The notes beneath the pieces were generated by a model. That model saw only the letters and a program-made list of their open reading frames with translations. It was not told where the DNA came from and ran no database searches. Shown piece by piece: positions 1-13,524 of a stretch of DNA of 64,000 nt. The first letter of the stretch is position 1. Each line of letters begins with the position of its first letter. The stretch is from Corbicula japonica (taxonomy: Eukaryota; Mollusca; Bivalvia; Venerida; Cyrenidae). Location of the stretch: the NCBI GenBank assembly GCA_038501625.1, contig JAZAYU010000173.1, positions 124,001 through 188,000 of the forward strand. The letters run 5' to 3'. The position numbers and the translations under genes are program-made.

Positions 1-174
1 TCAATCCACCATAAAATGGTTTTATTTGTGATTCTTGTTCATTTAATTAACCCAACTGCAAATCACATTAAAATTTGAATATGAATATCAGGGATATACA
101 TGATACATGCTCGCCTAAAAGTCAAATATAATTAAGAGAGCATATTACTTCGAAATACTATGAATTCAGTGCCC

Positions 175-310
175 AAGGTTATAAAACTGAGCATGGAAAC
201 CAGTCTCAAATCTCAAGCATCTGATTGGCTGAAATGGCGACCAGTCGCCATTTCAGCCAATCAGATGCTTGAGATTTGAGACTGGTTTCCAATCTCAGCT
301 TTATAACCTT
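175..310. mobile_element. Palindromic MITE, copy 1 (136 bp)
   Basis: The whole stretch is a nearly perfect inverted repeat. It opens with AAGGTTATAA and closes with TTATAACCTT, and the two arms meet around 243 at a centre reading CGACCAGTCG. The arms contain a CCAAT/ATTGG motif. A second copy of exactly the same length lies at 46522-46657. No convincing target-site duplication is visible. No coding capacity; a non-autonomous foldback DNA element. Confidence 0.85.
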
Positions 311-320
311 CAGCCCAGAG

Positions 321-425
321 GTAAACGTGCATACCAGGAATGTCCACAATCACAATACACAGCGTCTCCAAGCAGTCAAAAAGCAGAGGAAAAGAGAACA
401 TGTTTTTATTAAATGATCAATCATT
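321..425 (-). repeat. Family A retroelement 3' end, diverged fragment
   Basis: Read on the minus strand this resembles the terminal part of family A (the ATGCATATTTCACC end and the GCTGTGTGGGGAGGC block of the better copies). It is strongly diverged and lies just outside the palindromic MITE. The call rests on order and spacing of short matching blocks and is weak. Confidence 0.4.
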
Positions 426-1494
426 GCGGGTAATACATGGGCATACTTGAACTTTCCATTTTTGGGGATACAGATGGTATGTACTGTGTCTGTTTCTTGC
501 ATGGTTTGCTAAGCGCATCCGCCATATGTGTATGGCTTTGGGGTTACCTAGACATCAAATAACACACCTAAAGAAACAACGAAAATAGAAAACCTGGGGT
601 TTCACCGTCTAAGAACTTTCAGCGGCAAAACAATTTTAGAACGCTGAGGTACGTATTTTCGTTAAGGAATTGGTAGTGTCCAGGAATCGTAGACGAGCTT
701 CTCATAACTCTTCGATTGCATGTGTCATCATCAGAATGTTCATGTAGATTTTCTTTTTATGCACTTTTAAACACTTTAAAAACTAAAAAATAAGAAAGTC
801 GATAATAATATTGATATTTAGATCTAGTACATGTACACTTGATCAAAGGTCCATTATATAGAGATGGAGTTAACGTATGATCAGGCGAGTGTGCTGTGAA
901 TTGTAAATTCGTTTCTACCAATGAACAGACATAATAAGACCAAGCCGACATTATTGAGCGGATTTACGTTTTGAAGTTTTTTACTGCTCTTTTTCACTCT
1001 TGACTTATTTACAGTGATCAATTTACCTCTAAGATTTTTATAAATTAAAAATAGTCTTTGAAGTGACTTTTAGGAGCTTAAAATGTTGTCATTACCAGCG
1101 GAATACACTCTAAAACTAAATAGTTGACATAACTATCTTAAAATGTTTAGAAAGATTACTTCCGCCATTAACCGAGTGGTTTGTACACATAGAGTAACAT
1201 CACCATCCCTCCATATAAATTTCTATCTAGACTATCTACAGAGATAAGGAGTGTTATATTGGTTCACATGCACTGCTCAAATTTCACAAGGTTATTAGCA
1301 AAACTAAAAGAATTACACAAGAGTTGCAAATGTAAGTCTTTTTTTCAGTTTGTTTGGCATGGACAATACAGTGCTTGCCCTTAACTTTTGAGGTTTTAAT
1401 ATTCATAATACGTGCAAACAAATTCATAGAAAAATAAAAGCTACATCATTATTGTACAAATAACATGGCACAAATACAGGAATTTTAACTTCTC
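426..1494. other. AT-rich stretch, nothing recognised
   Basis: Only short chance reading frames. No RNA gene, repeat family or inverted repeat was found by eye. Confidence 0.6.
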
Positions 1495-1644
1495 AGGTTC
1501 TCATTTTTGTTAATTGTAAGTGATGTCTCTTTTGAAACTGATTATTTTATCAACCATGCTCTCTCCCTCTCTTCTTCTTGACTGTGTGGGGAGGCTGTTT
1601 TTTCTGAATGTGGCGATTCCTGATATGCATATTTCACCTTTTTA
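1495..1644 (+). repeat. Family A retroelement 3' end, 5'-truncated
   Basis: Begins at the AGGTTCTCATTTTTGTTAATTG block and runs through CTGTGTGGGGAGGCTG to GATATGCATATTTCACC followed by a T-run. Other copies share this same 3' terminus but start at different points, the pattern expected of 5'-truncated LINE-like insertions. It is very similar to the second block at 21077-21267. Confidence 0.75.
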
Positions 1645-2413
1645 TTAAATTAATATAATAAAAAGACGTGACAGCGATTGAATTTAACAAAAAATCTTCA
1701 AATATCAAACCATAAAATAGCTTAACGTTTTTTTCGGGACCGAGACTTTTATCTAAAAATACAGACCTATATTTGTAATTGTAAATTCATTGCTATTGTG
1801 ACTTGTTTTTTTTTCTCGATGTAATCCAAAAGTAAGTCTTGATAATTTTTAAAGAATTGGAGTCATAACGCGCATTTGTTTTATTATATTTTACAAAACT
1901 CTATTAATATTAGCAAAGTAGATGAACATGATAAAAAAAAGGGCGCGGGGCTTTCGAAAAATGCAAACAATCAGTTTATTTGCACAACATGAATGTTAAA
2001 GGGATTTAATTATCTAGATGAATCAATCATTCTCATAAAACAAATTCAGTTATTTCTAGTACATGAAATGGCTTTGTCCAGTCCTTTCTAGGGTATGTAC
2101 ATGATGAATATGTCTCTGCAAACGCATTAGCCCAAAATAAATTGGCTGTATCATCTTTTCTTATTTCTTGATTTTATACTTTGTACAAATTGTGATAACT
2201 TTTAAGAAAACCCTGTATAACTTATTTAATATTTAACTATTAAAATTATCAATTTCAAAACTTGAAGAACGATATCTTAGCAACTCCAAAAAGAGAAAAA
2301 TATTGTCCATGAAGAGTTTAGATACATACTTATTGAAAGAAATCTCATACATTTCTTTATTTAAACGTTATTCCCTAGATTAGGACAGTATTGCCCAACG
2401 TCAGAACAGCAGA
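1645..2413. other. AT-rich stretch, nothing recognised
   Basis: No coding frame, repeat family or RNA gene recognised. Confidence 0.6.
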
Positions 2414-3100
2414 TTAAGGGCTTATCACACTCCTCCCCAGCATCTTAATCGATAAAAAGAAAATTATCAAAATCTCAATAACGGAAAAATGTCGTTCAAT
2501 GATACTTTGCACAAACGAATGTTACTAATTTATCTTCATTTTGCATACAGTAAGACACATAAGAAAAGTCAAGAAAAAAAACTAGACCTAAAAAATCCTT
2601 AAAATTCTATTTACATAAATTCACAACAAATAAGCAATATAAAACATTATTTTAAATTCCCACGTGAGTGATACTGACAAGAAAATGTTGTATACTTCGT
2701 AAAGAACTTTCAACTACAAAAAGAGAAATCAATGATTGTCATCCGTTTACGCGACAAAGAAGCGACCAGGAAATTTAAGGTCAAACACACTTTTACTAAT
2801 ATCTCATAAAGTTTTCATATGTTAGTCACGATGACACAAGACAATGTTGTCAGTATGATATTTCTCATGTGGGCATTTAAAATGATGTTTTTGTGAATTT
2901 ATGTTAATAGAATTTTAGGAAATATGTAGATCTCGCTTTTTTTCTTTACTGTTCTTACGTGTTTTACCATGTGCAAAATAAAGATACATTAGTAACATTT
3001 ATTTGGGCAAAGTTTCATTGAACGGCATATTGTCTTTATTGAGATTTTGATAATTATCTTTTTATCGATGAACGTGCTGCGGAGTGTGGTAAGCCCTTAA
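2414..3100 (+). mobile_element. Long-armed TIR element with TTAA ends (family C, copy 1)
   Basis: TTAA at 2414-2417 and at 3097-3100 flanks an element starting GGGCTTATCACACTCC and ending with the inverted GGAGTGTGGTAAGCCC. The inverted similarity continues inward for roughly 270-320 bp on each side (2418 to about 2730, mirrored by about 2840 to 3096), leaving a short unique middle. TTAA duplications are typical of piggyBac and Kolobok elements; which superfamily cannot be said. No transposase frame, so non-autonomous. A second, 5'-clipped copy in opposite orientation lies at 32545-33203. Confidence 0.75.
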
Positions 3101-3673
3101 GTTATGAGAATATATAACAAGTATGGAAATCTTACCGTATTTAAGATGTACATGTATAAGCATCAGTTTTATTTGTCTTTATCATTTTCTCAACCATGAC
3201 ACTGATATTAAATTTGATGAAAGAAGGTCTGTATATTCCAGCATACCCGATTTGAGGTTCTACAAATTGGTCAATTTTTGACTTGATTTAACGCAATTTT
3301 AAGGCCTGTAGAAATATAATTTTTACTAACAGCAGACATTCTTATGGCGTGTGAACAAACATTAATACGAATACTGGAATTGTGTGTATTTCTTTTTGAA
3401 CGACCCTCTTATAATTGATTCATCACTTTATGTTTCAAATATAAAAAACGAAGGAATGATATCAATAACTGGATGATAAGTGATACACAAGTAAAATCCA
3501 AAGTGATTACTTTCATTGTAGTACGAACTCGCTCATAGCTTATATAAACTTATTTTCGTTGCTATAAACCTACACATGAATGTCTATTACCTGTTATCAA
3601 ATATATGTGGCGTGTTGTCGTTGTTTTGTTTAATTTCAACTGTTGCCCATTAATACTTATTTGTCTTAAATTT
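3101..3673. other. AT-rich stretch, nothing recognised
   Basis: No feature could be supported here. Confidence 0.6.
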
Positions 3674-4327
3674 GTGCTGTTATCAATTACGTCCTTTGAA
3701 GGTCGTTGAACACAATAATTATGTACTTTGTTAATAGTACTTCTAAAATTAACTTTTGTTTCAATTTTTCGGTCAGTTTTGAGATGGGTGGTTTCAATTT
3801 CCCAGCTAATATTGATTCGGATATTGTTCAATCACCCCAAGTATATACTTCCTGCTTTTTAAATTTTGCCTTTGGCGTTGTCTGTGATATGCAGGATTTA
3901 TATTCTAAGATCCCCTGTCGAAATTCTATTCTGTTTAGTTCTGCACATTGTTTTCTCGTTTAGGGCAAACCCATTCTTTTATCTGGGGACAATACGCCGC
4001 TGAACATGGAATGGTATTAATCTGAAAATACCGCATTGAAGGTTCCATGTCCACCGCCATATGCATACCATCGTTTGGGATGGTCAAAATTGTACTGTTT
4101 ATTGGTGTAAATACTGAGTTGCGCTCAACCCGGGGCTAGGCGGCGTGGGCAGTAATATGCATTTCCATTACTGTCCATGAACAGGCTCAGTCTAACCGAG
4201 CCTGCAATATTTTCATATTTGTCGTGTTCGTTGGCTTTCAAAGTTCCCTTTTCATCTATTTCAAGATCACAGTAGCGTTGTTTGTGCTGTGTGGCGGCTG
4301 TAAAAAGTCTCCCCGTACATTCAATCA
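3674..4327 (+). repeat. Family B repeat, first unit of a tandem pair
   Basis: Starts GTGCTGTTATCAATTACGTC, contains a conserved block GAGTTGCGCTCAACCCGG then GGCTAGGCGGCGTGGGC near 4115-4150, and ends after CTCCCCGTACATTCAATCA. The same sequence restarts at 4328, a period of 654 bp. Short open frames over it on both strands (3706-3963, 4125-4340) are not conserved intact in the other copies, so I do not call them genes. Element class unknown. Confidence 0.8.
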
Positions 4328-4913
4328 GTGCTGTTATCAATTACGTCCTTTGAAGGTCGTTGAGCACGATATTTATGAACTTCGTTAATAGTACTTCTAA
4401 AATTACCTTTTGTTTCAATTTTTCGGCCAGTTTTGAGATGGGTGGTTTCAATTTCCCAGCTAATATTGATTCGGATATTGTTCAATCACCCCCAAGGATA
4501 TACTTCCTGCTTTTTAAATTTTGCCTTTGAGGCGTTGTCTGTGATATGCAGGATTTATATTATAAGTTCCCCTGTCAAAATTCTATTCTGTTCCGCCCAT
4601 TGTTTTCTCGTTTAGGGCAAACCCATTCTTTTATCTGGGGACCTTACGCCGCTGAACATGGAATGGTATTAATCTGAAAATACCGCATTGAAGGTTCCAT
4701 GTCCACCGCCATTATGCATACCATCGTTTGGGATGGTCAAAATTGTACTGTTTATTGGTGTAAATATTGAGTTGCGCTCAACCCGGGGCTAGGCGGCGTG
4801 GGCAGTAATATGCATTTCCATTACTGTCCATGAACAGGCTCAGTCAAACCGAGCCTGCAATATTTTCATATTTGTCGTGTTCGATGGCTTTCAAAGTTCC
4901 CTTTTCATCTGTT
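4328..4913 (+). repeat. Family B repeat, second unit of the tandem pair
   Basis: A near-identical repeat of 3674-4259 with scattered substitutions and a few one- to three-base indels. It stops at CCCTTTTCATCTG without the 68 bp tail of the first unit. The junction suggests either unequal exchange or a head-to-tail insertion. Confidence 0.8.
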
Positions 4914-5237
4914 AAAAGTCTAGTTCGTTGACATTCATGGTTTCTCTTTATATCTAAAATAGATACATAGAATGTTAACAGTAATTATATGTTTAATCCC
5001 ACACTAAAGCATCCGGTGACATCAAAATTTTAACAGCAGTCGAAATCGGCATTAAAGTATTCAATATTTATTGGTGTATAAAACTTTTTTACATTTAATA
5101 TGATATAACATAAAGAAGCCCGATTTCTTATGTTCATAATCAATCGCTGATAAAATATATGAACAAATAACTGAGGAAAGTATCAAATTAAATCTGTTAA
5201 TGAGAAGTTATTGAAGTTCAAAAACTGTCAACGCTAA

Positions 5238-5462
5238 CTAGCCCCGGGCGCAACTTAAAATTTATACAAAAATAAGAATCGCACTCAACGGCTTTCATAG
5301 GGCTATATTATATTTTATTGATAACAGCACGGGGAGACTTCTACGGTCGCCTCAAAGCACAATAAACACTGTTGTGATAATTAAGTAAATAAAAAAGAAC
5401 GTTAAAAGCCACTGAACACGACGACTATCAAAATATAGCAGGCTCGGTTTGATTTATCCTGT
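5238..5462 (-). repeat. Family B repeat fragments, inverted and scrambled
   Basis: On the minus strand three family B blocks are recognisable: the CCCGGGGCTAG block (5238-5256), the AGTCTCCCCGT block with CTGTTATCAAT (5320-5360), and the GAGCCTGC to GGCTTT block (5398-5462). They are separated by unrelated sequence, so this is an old rearranged copy. Confidence 0.55.
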
Positions 5463-5860
5463 TTAATACAAATGTTTTATTTTGCCTTTTGAACCAAGAA
5501 CCTCCTCTATGCTTATTTCTATTACCGAAATCACGGAAATCTTTGTTTTATTATTGTACTTTGCTTGGCACTTACTTAAATAAAGCTAGACAGGTTACGT
5601 GTGTGTATACGAATGCTCTTTAACTATCATTTCCACAACCCATTACATTATATCACGCGATAACTGCGACGCATTGTTGATTTCCTGTCAGATAAATCTA
5701 ATCAAACGTATTCTTGCCATTAGCATGATAAAACTTTGTCTCAAGAGGCGTTTAAAAAAATCGCTCTCAATATTATTACATACTTCTCAAGGTAAAGGGT
5801 ACCAACTTCCGATTTTCACATTTTAATAATAAAATTGGTTTGAAAAAATTAATAATAAAA
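5463..5860. other. AT-rich stretch, nothing recognised
   Basis: The short open frame at 5599-5826 has no recognisable domain. Confidence 0.55.
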
Positions 5861-6040
5861 TTGTTTTGCCACTGACCGTTCCAAGGCGGTAACCCCTCGG
5901 GTTTTCACTTTCGTTAATTGTTTGTGGCGTCTATTTTTGAAACTTATTATTGTAATACCATGCTCTCTTCTCTCTCCTTTTCGGCTGTGTGGGGAGACTG
6001 TATCTGCTGGATGTGGCCATTCCTGATAAGCATATTTTAT
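5861..6040 (+). repeat. Family A retroelement 3' end, 5'-truncated
   Basis: Begins in the TTTTGCCACTGACCGTTCC block, continues AAGGCGGTAACCCCTCGGG and ends near GATAAGCATATTTTATAG. One substitution breaks the terminal ATGCAT motif. Confidence 0.75.
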
Positions 6041-9000
6041 AGTTTTAAGTTTAAAAATTCTAATTATTTAAATAAACTTCACTCTATAAATATAAGACAG
6101 TAATTTACGTAAATTAAGTTCTACTTGAAAACTAATGTAAAAAATGTTGAATAATGAAATTTGAATGTTGTGCCACATTCGCAATTAGTGAACATTGTGA
6201 TTACATGTATTTTCAGCTTATGTATAGTAAAACTACCTTAGATGTCAAAAATGAAGAATGTATGTAAACTGAAATGAAATTAAAAATGAAGGTAACTTCG
6301 TGATTTTCACATAAGAGCAACAAAATACCTACAGGTGGAAGTAATAACGCTTAATATAATAATAACGCTGTCAAATGTGGTATCTTAAGTAGTTATTTTA
6401 TCAGAACATGATAGGCCTAAATAAAAGACGAGAACCCGAATACACGAGGAAGTATAATGATGGTAGATTAAAACGAAACAGAAATCTACAGACGACCAGA
6501 CTAATCAAGACAATATCAATTACTGTCACTTATTTTACCATTTTGTTCAGAATACCATGCATTAAGTGTTACTTTTTATAACTGTCTCTGTCCCTGATGC
6601 TCTAGAAGCCTATTTTGTTTTGATACATGACAGACATAGTCATTGAAACCGCACTAGGGGGCGAAACAGAACGTTTAGACAAGGACACACTATGGTTTTT
6701 AAAAAATGTATAAAGAACGTCAAAAACAAACTGTAAGATCTACATGTAGAGACCGAACATCGCCAAGTTTATCATTTTTGTCAGAATTCAAATTAATACG
6801 TACATCTAGCATACAATAATGAGATACTATCATACTTAGCTTAAAACTGTGCCAATATTATAACTGTTCAAAAGTGTTAAGTTTCATAGATACTGGGAAC
6901 ATGTTTAAAATACTTGTCAATTATCCACGAGTTATAGGGAATTTAAACGGATCTTGTGTCTCGTTCGATCTGACCGGCGTTCCAAGTTGACGCATAAACA
7001 TTGCCTACGTGTAGAATACTAGACCTGGAGTCCAAACATGCCAATGTTTTATCTTAATTTACAATTCAACGGTAATGACCTTGGCATAACCGGTTCGATC
7101 TGGATGATTATTTGCACTTTGCTCATATAAATCGTATAACATATTTAACACATATCTTTTTCTGTAATCATCATTGTTATAATATTTGTAGCAAAACAAA
7201 TTACTGAACATATATCACCGGAAGCTTTCTACGAATGTGCGCAAAAACTGTTTTAAAAATTTATTTTATGATTATTTCCAAGGCTAATTCAAAGAAATCC
7301 TGCATTTTTAAAAAATATTTTCGGTGTTTAATTGCTTTCAAACATTCATTGTCATATATTTTTTACGTATGAACTACGAACTAAAACAAACGCATGCCAC
7401 TTTGAATTATTTCGGGTTTCCTACAAAGGGGATACAACGTTGTCTGCAGTTCATGTTTCTTCAGTCTCTTTTTGAACCGACGATATCTAATGAATATTAA
7501 CAAAGGTTTTTAACTGACATGTTCATATCTTTTAATGTACATTAAATAACGTCAAAGTTGTTGTTAAGCAAGCTGGATGTTACGTGCTTTGACGTAAAAC
7601 TGCAGGAGTGCTTAATGTAAAAACTGCGTGCTTAATGTCAACAATTCGACTTTCCTGAACATATTAAGGCAGATTCTGACGTATAAAGACACTTCTAATA
7701 TAATAAATAAATGTGAAAATGTCATAATAATCTTCTTCAAATGGCGTTGTTTGGATATTTCAGAGAAACAGATATATAGAATCTAAAGTATGGTTCAACT
7801 TGTTTTTCTTTTATTTCCAGATAATAAGAAATATTATTTAACTGTTACATACGTACACTTACAGCGATCATTTGACCAGTAATAAGCATCCTGGGGACAA
7901 ATGTGTACTGGAAAAGATGACACCACGTCGTGTCAGGTATTGTTTTAAATTATTCTTTCCGGTCAGTTTGAAGCTTTATCCTGTGTCAAAAAAGTTATAC
8001 CAAAATGGTAACGCTCAACCGCACAAAGAAAATTTTTTAATAAACTTGATATTTCTATGATTGAACGGCGTTCGGCCAATTGGAACCAACGGCTTTTGAA
8101 GAATTGCTATCATGTTGAGCGGTTTATGGTAGATTGTAATCTTAATGAGCTACTTTCGGCCGATTTAAATCATTGTGGGCCGCTTTCGGTCGCTTTCGGC
8201 GCTAATGTCCTGTTATGTTTGGTGGCATTTTCATCAATTAAAACGTTAACATTAATTGCTTCAGAATACGTTAAAAGATGAGTGAAGTGCATCCTTATAT
8301 ATAGTCACATGGAATCTATCAAGTTAACAGATATAGAGTTATTGTAACATAAACGTATCCATCGTTTAAAAATTCTAACCTTTTGGTGTATGGACCTTTG
8401 GTGTTCATTATAGCAATATTTATTTATACGTCTAAGCTTGTATTTTCCAAACCTTACAGAAGAACTTTTTGCTTCGTTTATCATTTCACTTTACTTACGT
8501 TTGTGTAGAATCGATGTTCAGTAAGTTACAGTTATTACATTTGAAATTGTCAAAAAACGATATTTTTTTTCTTTCGTAATGCTTTACTATGGAGATTAAT
8601 TAATGAGAAAACATGAATATCTATGGTATTGATAATTTGATTTGTTGTGAGATAATTAAATTGAATATAGTAAATCTGGGAAATTAGATTGAACTTAGCA
8701 GAATATCCAAGGTTAATTCATTTAAGAGCAATAAGGTATATATCAATAAAATTGAATTCCTCAAACATTAGATAACAGTTGGTATTTTGCTTATGTTTTG
8801 GTTCTTTAATGATGGTAAAATTGTGTGTTTTCTGTATATAATATCTGTAATATGGCAGGTTTTATACTTAACCTGATTTGAGAATGCAAGTAGAATATTA
8901 AAACGTCAGTCAGAACTGAGATATAATATGAAGTATTAAGGGCTTGTGTAATAAGTCAAGCATATAGATATCGAATTGCAAAGTTGTCTATACAATTTAT

Positions 9001-12000
9001 AATTAATGATATTGTGCTAATCATTATCTTATATAAACATAAATATATTGAAGCAAAATTTGAGCTTTGTAAAACTTGAAAGTCATTAAAAATTTAAATC
9101 ATAATTAACACAAAAAAACAGGGAATTTCTTAAGATTCTTAAATGCAGGTATTAAGTAGATTATTTTTGAAAAGGTCTTAACTAGTTTTTGCGTACCTTA
9201 TGATATCCAATTCCTGCTAAATTTGGCTCAATATATTAATCTTTTGAATTTAAACGATGAATTATGTGTGTTTTAATATTGTCATATAAGCAAGTTTTAA
9301 ATATTCATTATAGGCATTAGAATTGATGCTGGTCGTAACTTCGATGATTTATAGCAACTGTGAACATTGATTAAAATGCTCAAAACACGACGTTTCATCT
9401 AAAACCCGGAAATAAAGATGAACAACATAATTGTCACCTATGTTTTTTGCAATAATTGGCTAGACAACAAAATATATATGTATGTAGCCAATGAATAAAG
9501 CCGTTTGACCAGCACGCAATCTGATATTTTCTTTTAAATTTACGTTTATTTTATTAATGTTCTGGTTTTCCAAATTTAAAATTTAACATATAGTTTATAT
9601 TCTAGTGTATTAAAAGAATTAAAATATATCAATAAAACATAATATTTAAGTAATTGAGAAAGTGCTGATATACCAACACAGACCGACGGTCATCACTCTG
9701 CAGCCGTTTTCTTAAGTATGTCCGATAAATTCGATATATTCCAAGATATAAAGTCAAGCCTGAACTAAGCAGCCACACAAGGGAGTAACAAAAAGTGACT
9801 GCCAACGCAAGTGGCTGTTTAAGACAGGTAAACATTGCAACAAAATGTCATTCTGTGACATATTCAAACTGGCTGTAATGACAGGTGGCTGCGGAATGCA
9901 GGTTAATATTGTAAGGCAGGTATCACAGTTACAACAGTGATGATGATAATTTACACGACGTCACGTCTACCAATCGAATTAATCACAGAGTTATTTCGTC
10001 CACTAAGAACCTGGACACATGTGGTGGGTCATCATGTTTTCTAACATGGCGGTTACCACAGAATTACAATTTCCCAGTAGTTGTCTCGCTCTGTCCGAAC
10101 ACGTGCAAGAAAATGTATTACAGTATCTAAAAAATTAAATATAGTTTGTTTTTTTTTGGAAGATGTTTACAACTGACAGCAAACGTCATCAAAATGTTAA
10201 CGTTCTACAATGTTTATTATATTGCTACGAGCACTTTTAATTCAATTGCACTAATAGATAACTGACAAAATGCTTGACATTGTCAAGCAAAACATCTCGT
10301 AGCATAACGAAGGTAGTCGAAGATTGGCGATTGGGCGTCTAGATGAACAAAACTAAAAAAATTTCCGGTCTTGCCAAGATGTTTTGGATTAACAAAGTCT
10401 ACAACGATACAACACAATCCAATGATATCGAAGGATTCAAAATAGAAATTCCTACAGCGGTCTCCTTGTTCCGAGATTGGGACGACAGAAAGTAAAGAAA
10501 AGAAGGGAAAACCACAAAACTCAGGTCATATGAATTATTTAGTTTCCTTGGCTGTTTTCAATTTATATTTAAATAAATTCCTATCGTATATCCTGATAGC
10601 GAGCCGGAACAATTTAGAATGCTATATTTTGCAGTGATTTTGTTACTCTAGAACTGATATTTCAAAATTTTCTTCAAAACAAAGTTTATCTAGATGATTA
10701 ATCTACTTCCAGATGAGTAATAGGTAATATATGGTTTCGTTGTAAAAGAAGCTTTTTCGGTTTTTCTGTCAATACAGAAAAACAAGCCACGAAAAAAGAA
10801 ACTATTTAAAAGACGGTATAACTTCCGAGAAGCTGTATAAAGTTTTAGTTTCATTTCAGCTTATTTGCCAATTTTGATGTGATACAAAGTATTGTCTCGA
10901 ACATAGGATTGATATAAGGGTTTCTGGAGCTGAGTTTTTATACAAAATAGCACAATCCACAATTTCTAGTGACACCTTAGATGCATTTTGAAGCTGGAGT
11001 AATATCTTACTTTCTATTTCGTTCTGTGAATCTTATGAATGGACAACTTTATTAGCTCATACTTTCTATCTTAACAATATAAATCTAAATAATCTATTTG
11101 TAAAAAGAAAACAAAACAACACAAATAATCAATATCTCTTTACGACAAACTCTTTGCTATTAATTCCGCCTTATACTCAAGCCGTATTTTAAATCGGAGC
11201 AACAAGTCTAAAATCATGTGTTTAAGTTGAACATATATGTTTTAATATTTATTATTTCAATGCAAACTATATTAAAAGGAGAACTTAAAAAATATGGAAA
11301 AGGAGCATTAGTTTAAAGAAATGCATAATGCTCATTTGGAAAAGGAAACCACAATCTATGAACAAAAGTGAAAAAGCATCGCTTTAAAAGCTTTATTATG
11401 ATTTCATGAACACACTTTGATAACTGTAACATACATGTTGATATTGGTGCTGGAAATAAGACATTGCAGATTCCTTATAATTAAAAAATGCAGGTTTTGT
11501 ATCGATGTGTCGATGTGTGTTTTCCTTTTAAATGATGTTTGTTTTATTCTATAAAGTTAATGAAATAACATAGTTAATATCCACAAGAAAAATTAAACAA
11601 CAAACTCACGCTGTTTAACAAAGTAATCGTAAGTAAACGCCCTGATTTCGAATTACACGAGTACCACAATGGCGAAATAATCTTGACGCTATTGCAACAG
11701 ATCGGAACCTCTTGCTTCGCGAAATATCCTTGAGGAAATCAAATATAAAATCTTAACTGCAGCAGCTTTTAGGGTTCCGTTTAGATATATAAGAATAAAT
11801 AAACTTGCAAAACTCTCTTTTGTTATTGCTTACATTAAATATTTAGAAAATAACTTTAGGCATCTGACAATTAAGTCTGACGTCGACACAATATCATTTT
11901 TCAAAAATGCGAATATGGCAAAGTGAGCAATCATTTAATACAGTTTTGTCTAAATGATAAATCATTTAACTGTTACTGATAGTTGCAAAGAACGCGTGTC

Positions 12001-13439
12001 TTTACTTGAAGCCCAATAATAGAAGACCATATATTATATTGATCAGTCTCAGATGCAAATCGTATGACATGAATGGTGTCTAGCATATCTTAATCCAATC
12101 TGTGTCCGGGTTACCGTTTGCAAATTATCGTTTACGTCTTATATAAGCATGTCGCTATTTCTCCGCGACTTAACTTACTTCCTACATATTCCAAATTTAA
12201 TCATAGACAATCTAAAAAGTCTGCCTTCTACCTACACAAACAATTCCTCAAATTGAGCTGATTAAATTGGAGGTGGTCATGTTCAATTAATTTTGCAAAG
12301 CAGTAAAATGCTCATTCTCTTGAAATATCACATATCGTCTAGAAATGTATGTATATTAAGCTTGGCATTTTATTTCATTATAAATCAGTTACGATACACA
12401 GAGAATAATGAAATTTATCATTTGGAATGAATAAACATTCGTATATCTATTTATTGTCACGTATTTGCGAAATAATTAATTTTTTGCAAAGAAAAAAATA
12501 AGCAACGTCGTCTGCTTAACTTTATGACGTCATTTTAAGGAAATATTTTCAAAGACAGCTTCTCAAAGACATTTCGTTGAGTCTGCTTCGATACCACGTA
12601 TTATCATACTAGTTTCATCATATTTTAATTATTTTTCTAGAATATGAATGTGGATGTAGGTTTTGTTACACAAATGTGATGTTAGACAAACATACATTAA
12701 ACAAATATTTAAAAAAAAGCAAACAAAAACAACAACAACAAAAAAAAACAACGTTAGAACCCATATTACTTAACTCTTTGATATTATTTTGAATTAACAA
12801 CAACAAAGGAGGGTGAGTAATTTGACACGCGTCCCTCAAAAAAAATAATAAAACATCATAAAAAAATTTGTCAAAAAAGCAGAAACCAAGACTCAACATG
12901 TGTTTTACATTACTGTTTGTATTGTCGTTTAATTTTCAATTTAGAGTAGTGGTAAAAGAAGCAAAACATCTGATCATGTTTATGATTTTTGAATCTAGAA
13001 TTGAACAAATTAAAAACAACACCTTTAAGTCAATAATTGGTAAGTCATTTGTGAATCTGAGTAAGGTGTCAGTTTAGAGACATTTACTAACGTTTTATTC
13101 TTATCTTGGATGGATAGATATTTAATTGGGACTCGATTCAAAAGTTTTGAATTTAATATGGCACATGTTCGGAATTCTGGTGTGAGTTTAACATAAAACT
13201 TTGAAACTAAATTCATATTTCAACAAGTCAACACATATATACAACAATATTATATTATTTTATACTTAACGAACCGTGTTTCTTTTTTGTATTGATAGAA
13301 AGATGCAGGTAACCTTTAGCTTCTTTAATCTAACGTGAACGAACACCCTTGTAACTGTAAATTGTTGCTTTGTGAAAAGTGATAATTGATTTTTGTTGCA
13401 TTTTGATGGTTGCAATGTGCATAATAGTAAGTTAATGCA
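6041..13439. other. 7.4 kb AT-rich stretch without recognisable genes
   Basis: All open frames are under about 80 codons and lack recognisable domains or signal sequences. A short AAC-rich tract lies at 12710-12752. I see no tRNA, transposase, RT or conserved repeat block here. It may be intron or intergenic DNA. Confidence 0.55.
12710..12752. repeat. A-rich/AAC microsatellite
   Basis: Interrupted run of AAC triplets within poly-A. Confidence 0.7.
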
Positions 13440-13442
13440 CTC

Positions 13443-13524
13443 GGCTGGTCATATGGTTAACGCTGTTTATATGAGACATATCGTGGGTTGAGCGCAATAG
13501 GGTTGCGAGTCCAATTTTGGGGGA
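13443..13524 (+). other. Possible tRNA-like relic (A and B box resemblance)
   Basis: TGGTCATATGGTTAACGC resembles an A box of the tRNA-Glu kind, and GGTTGCGAGTCC downstream resembles a B box. I could not fold a full cloverleaf, so this is at best the head of a decayed tRNA-derived SINE. Confidence 0.2.

Noticed and set aside
1495..1644. Recurrent peptide VAIPDMHIS in several family A copies, suggesting a conserved protein
   Set aside because: It lies in the 3' untranslated part after the RT stop, appears on different strands and in different frames, and reflects nucleotide conservation of the terminus.
3562..4615. Open frames of 60-89 codons on both strands over family B
   Set aside because: The two tandem units do not keep the same frame and other copies have stops; repeat shadows.
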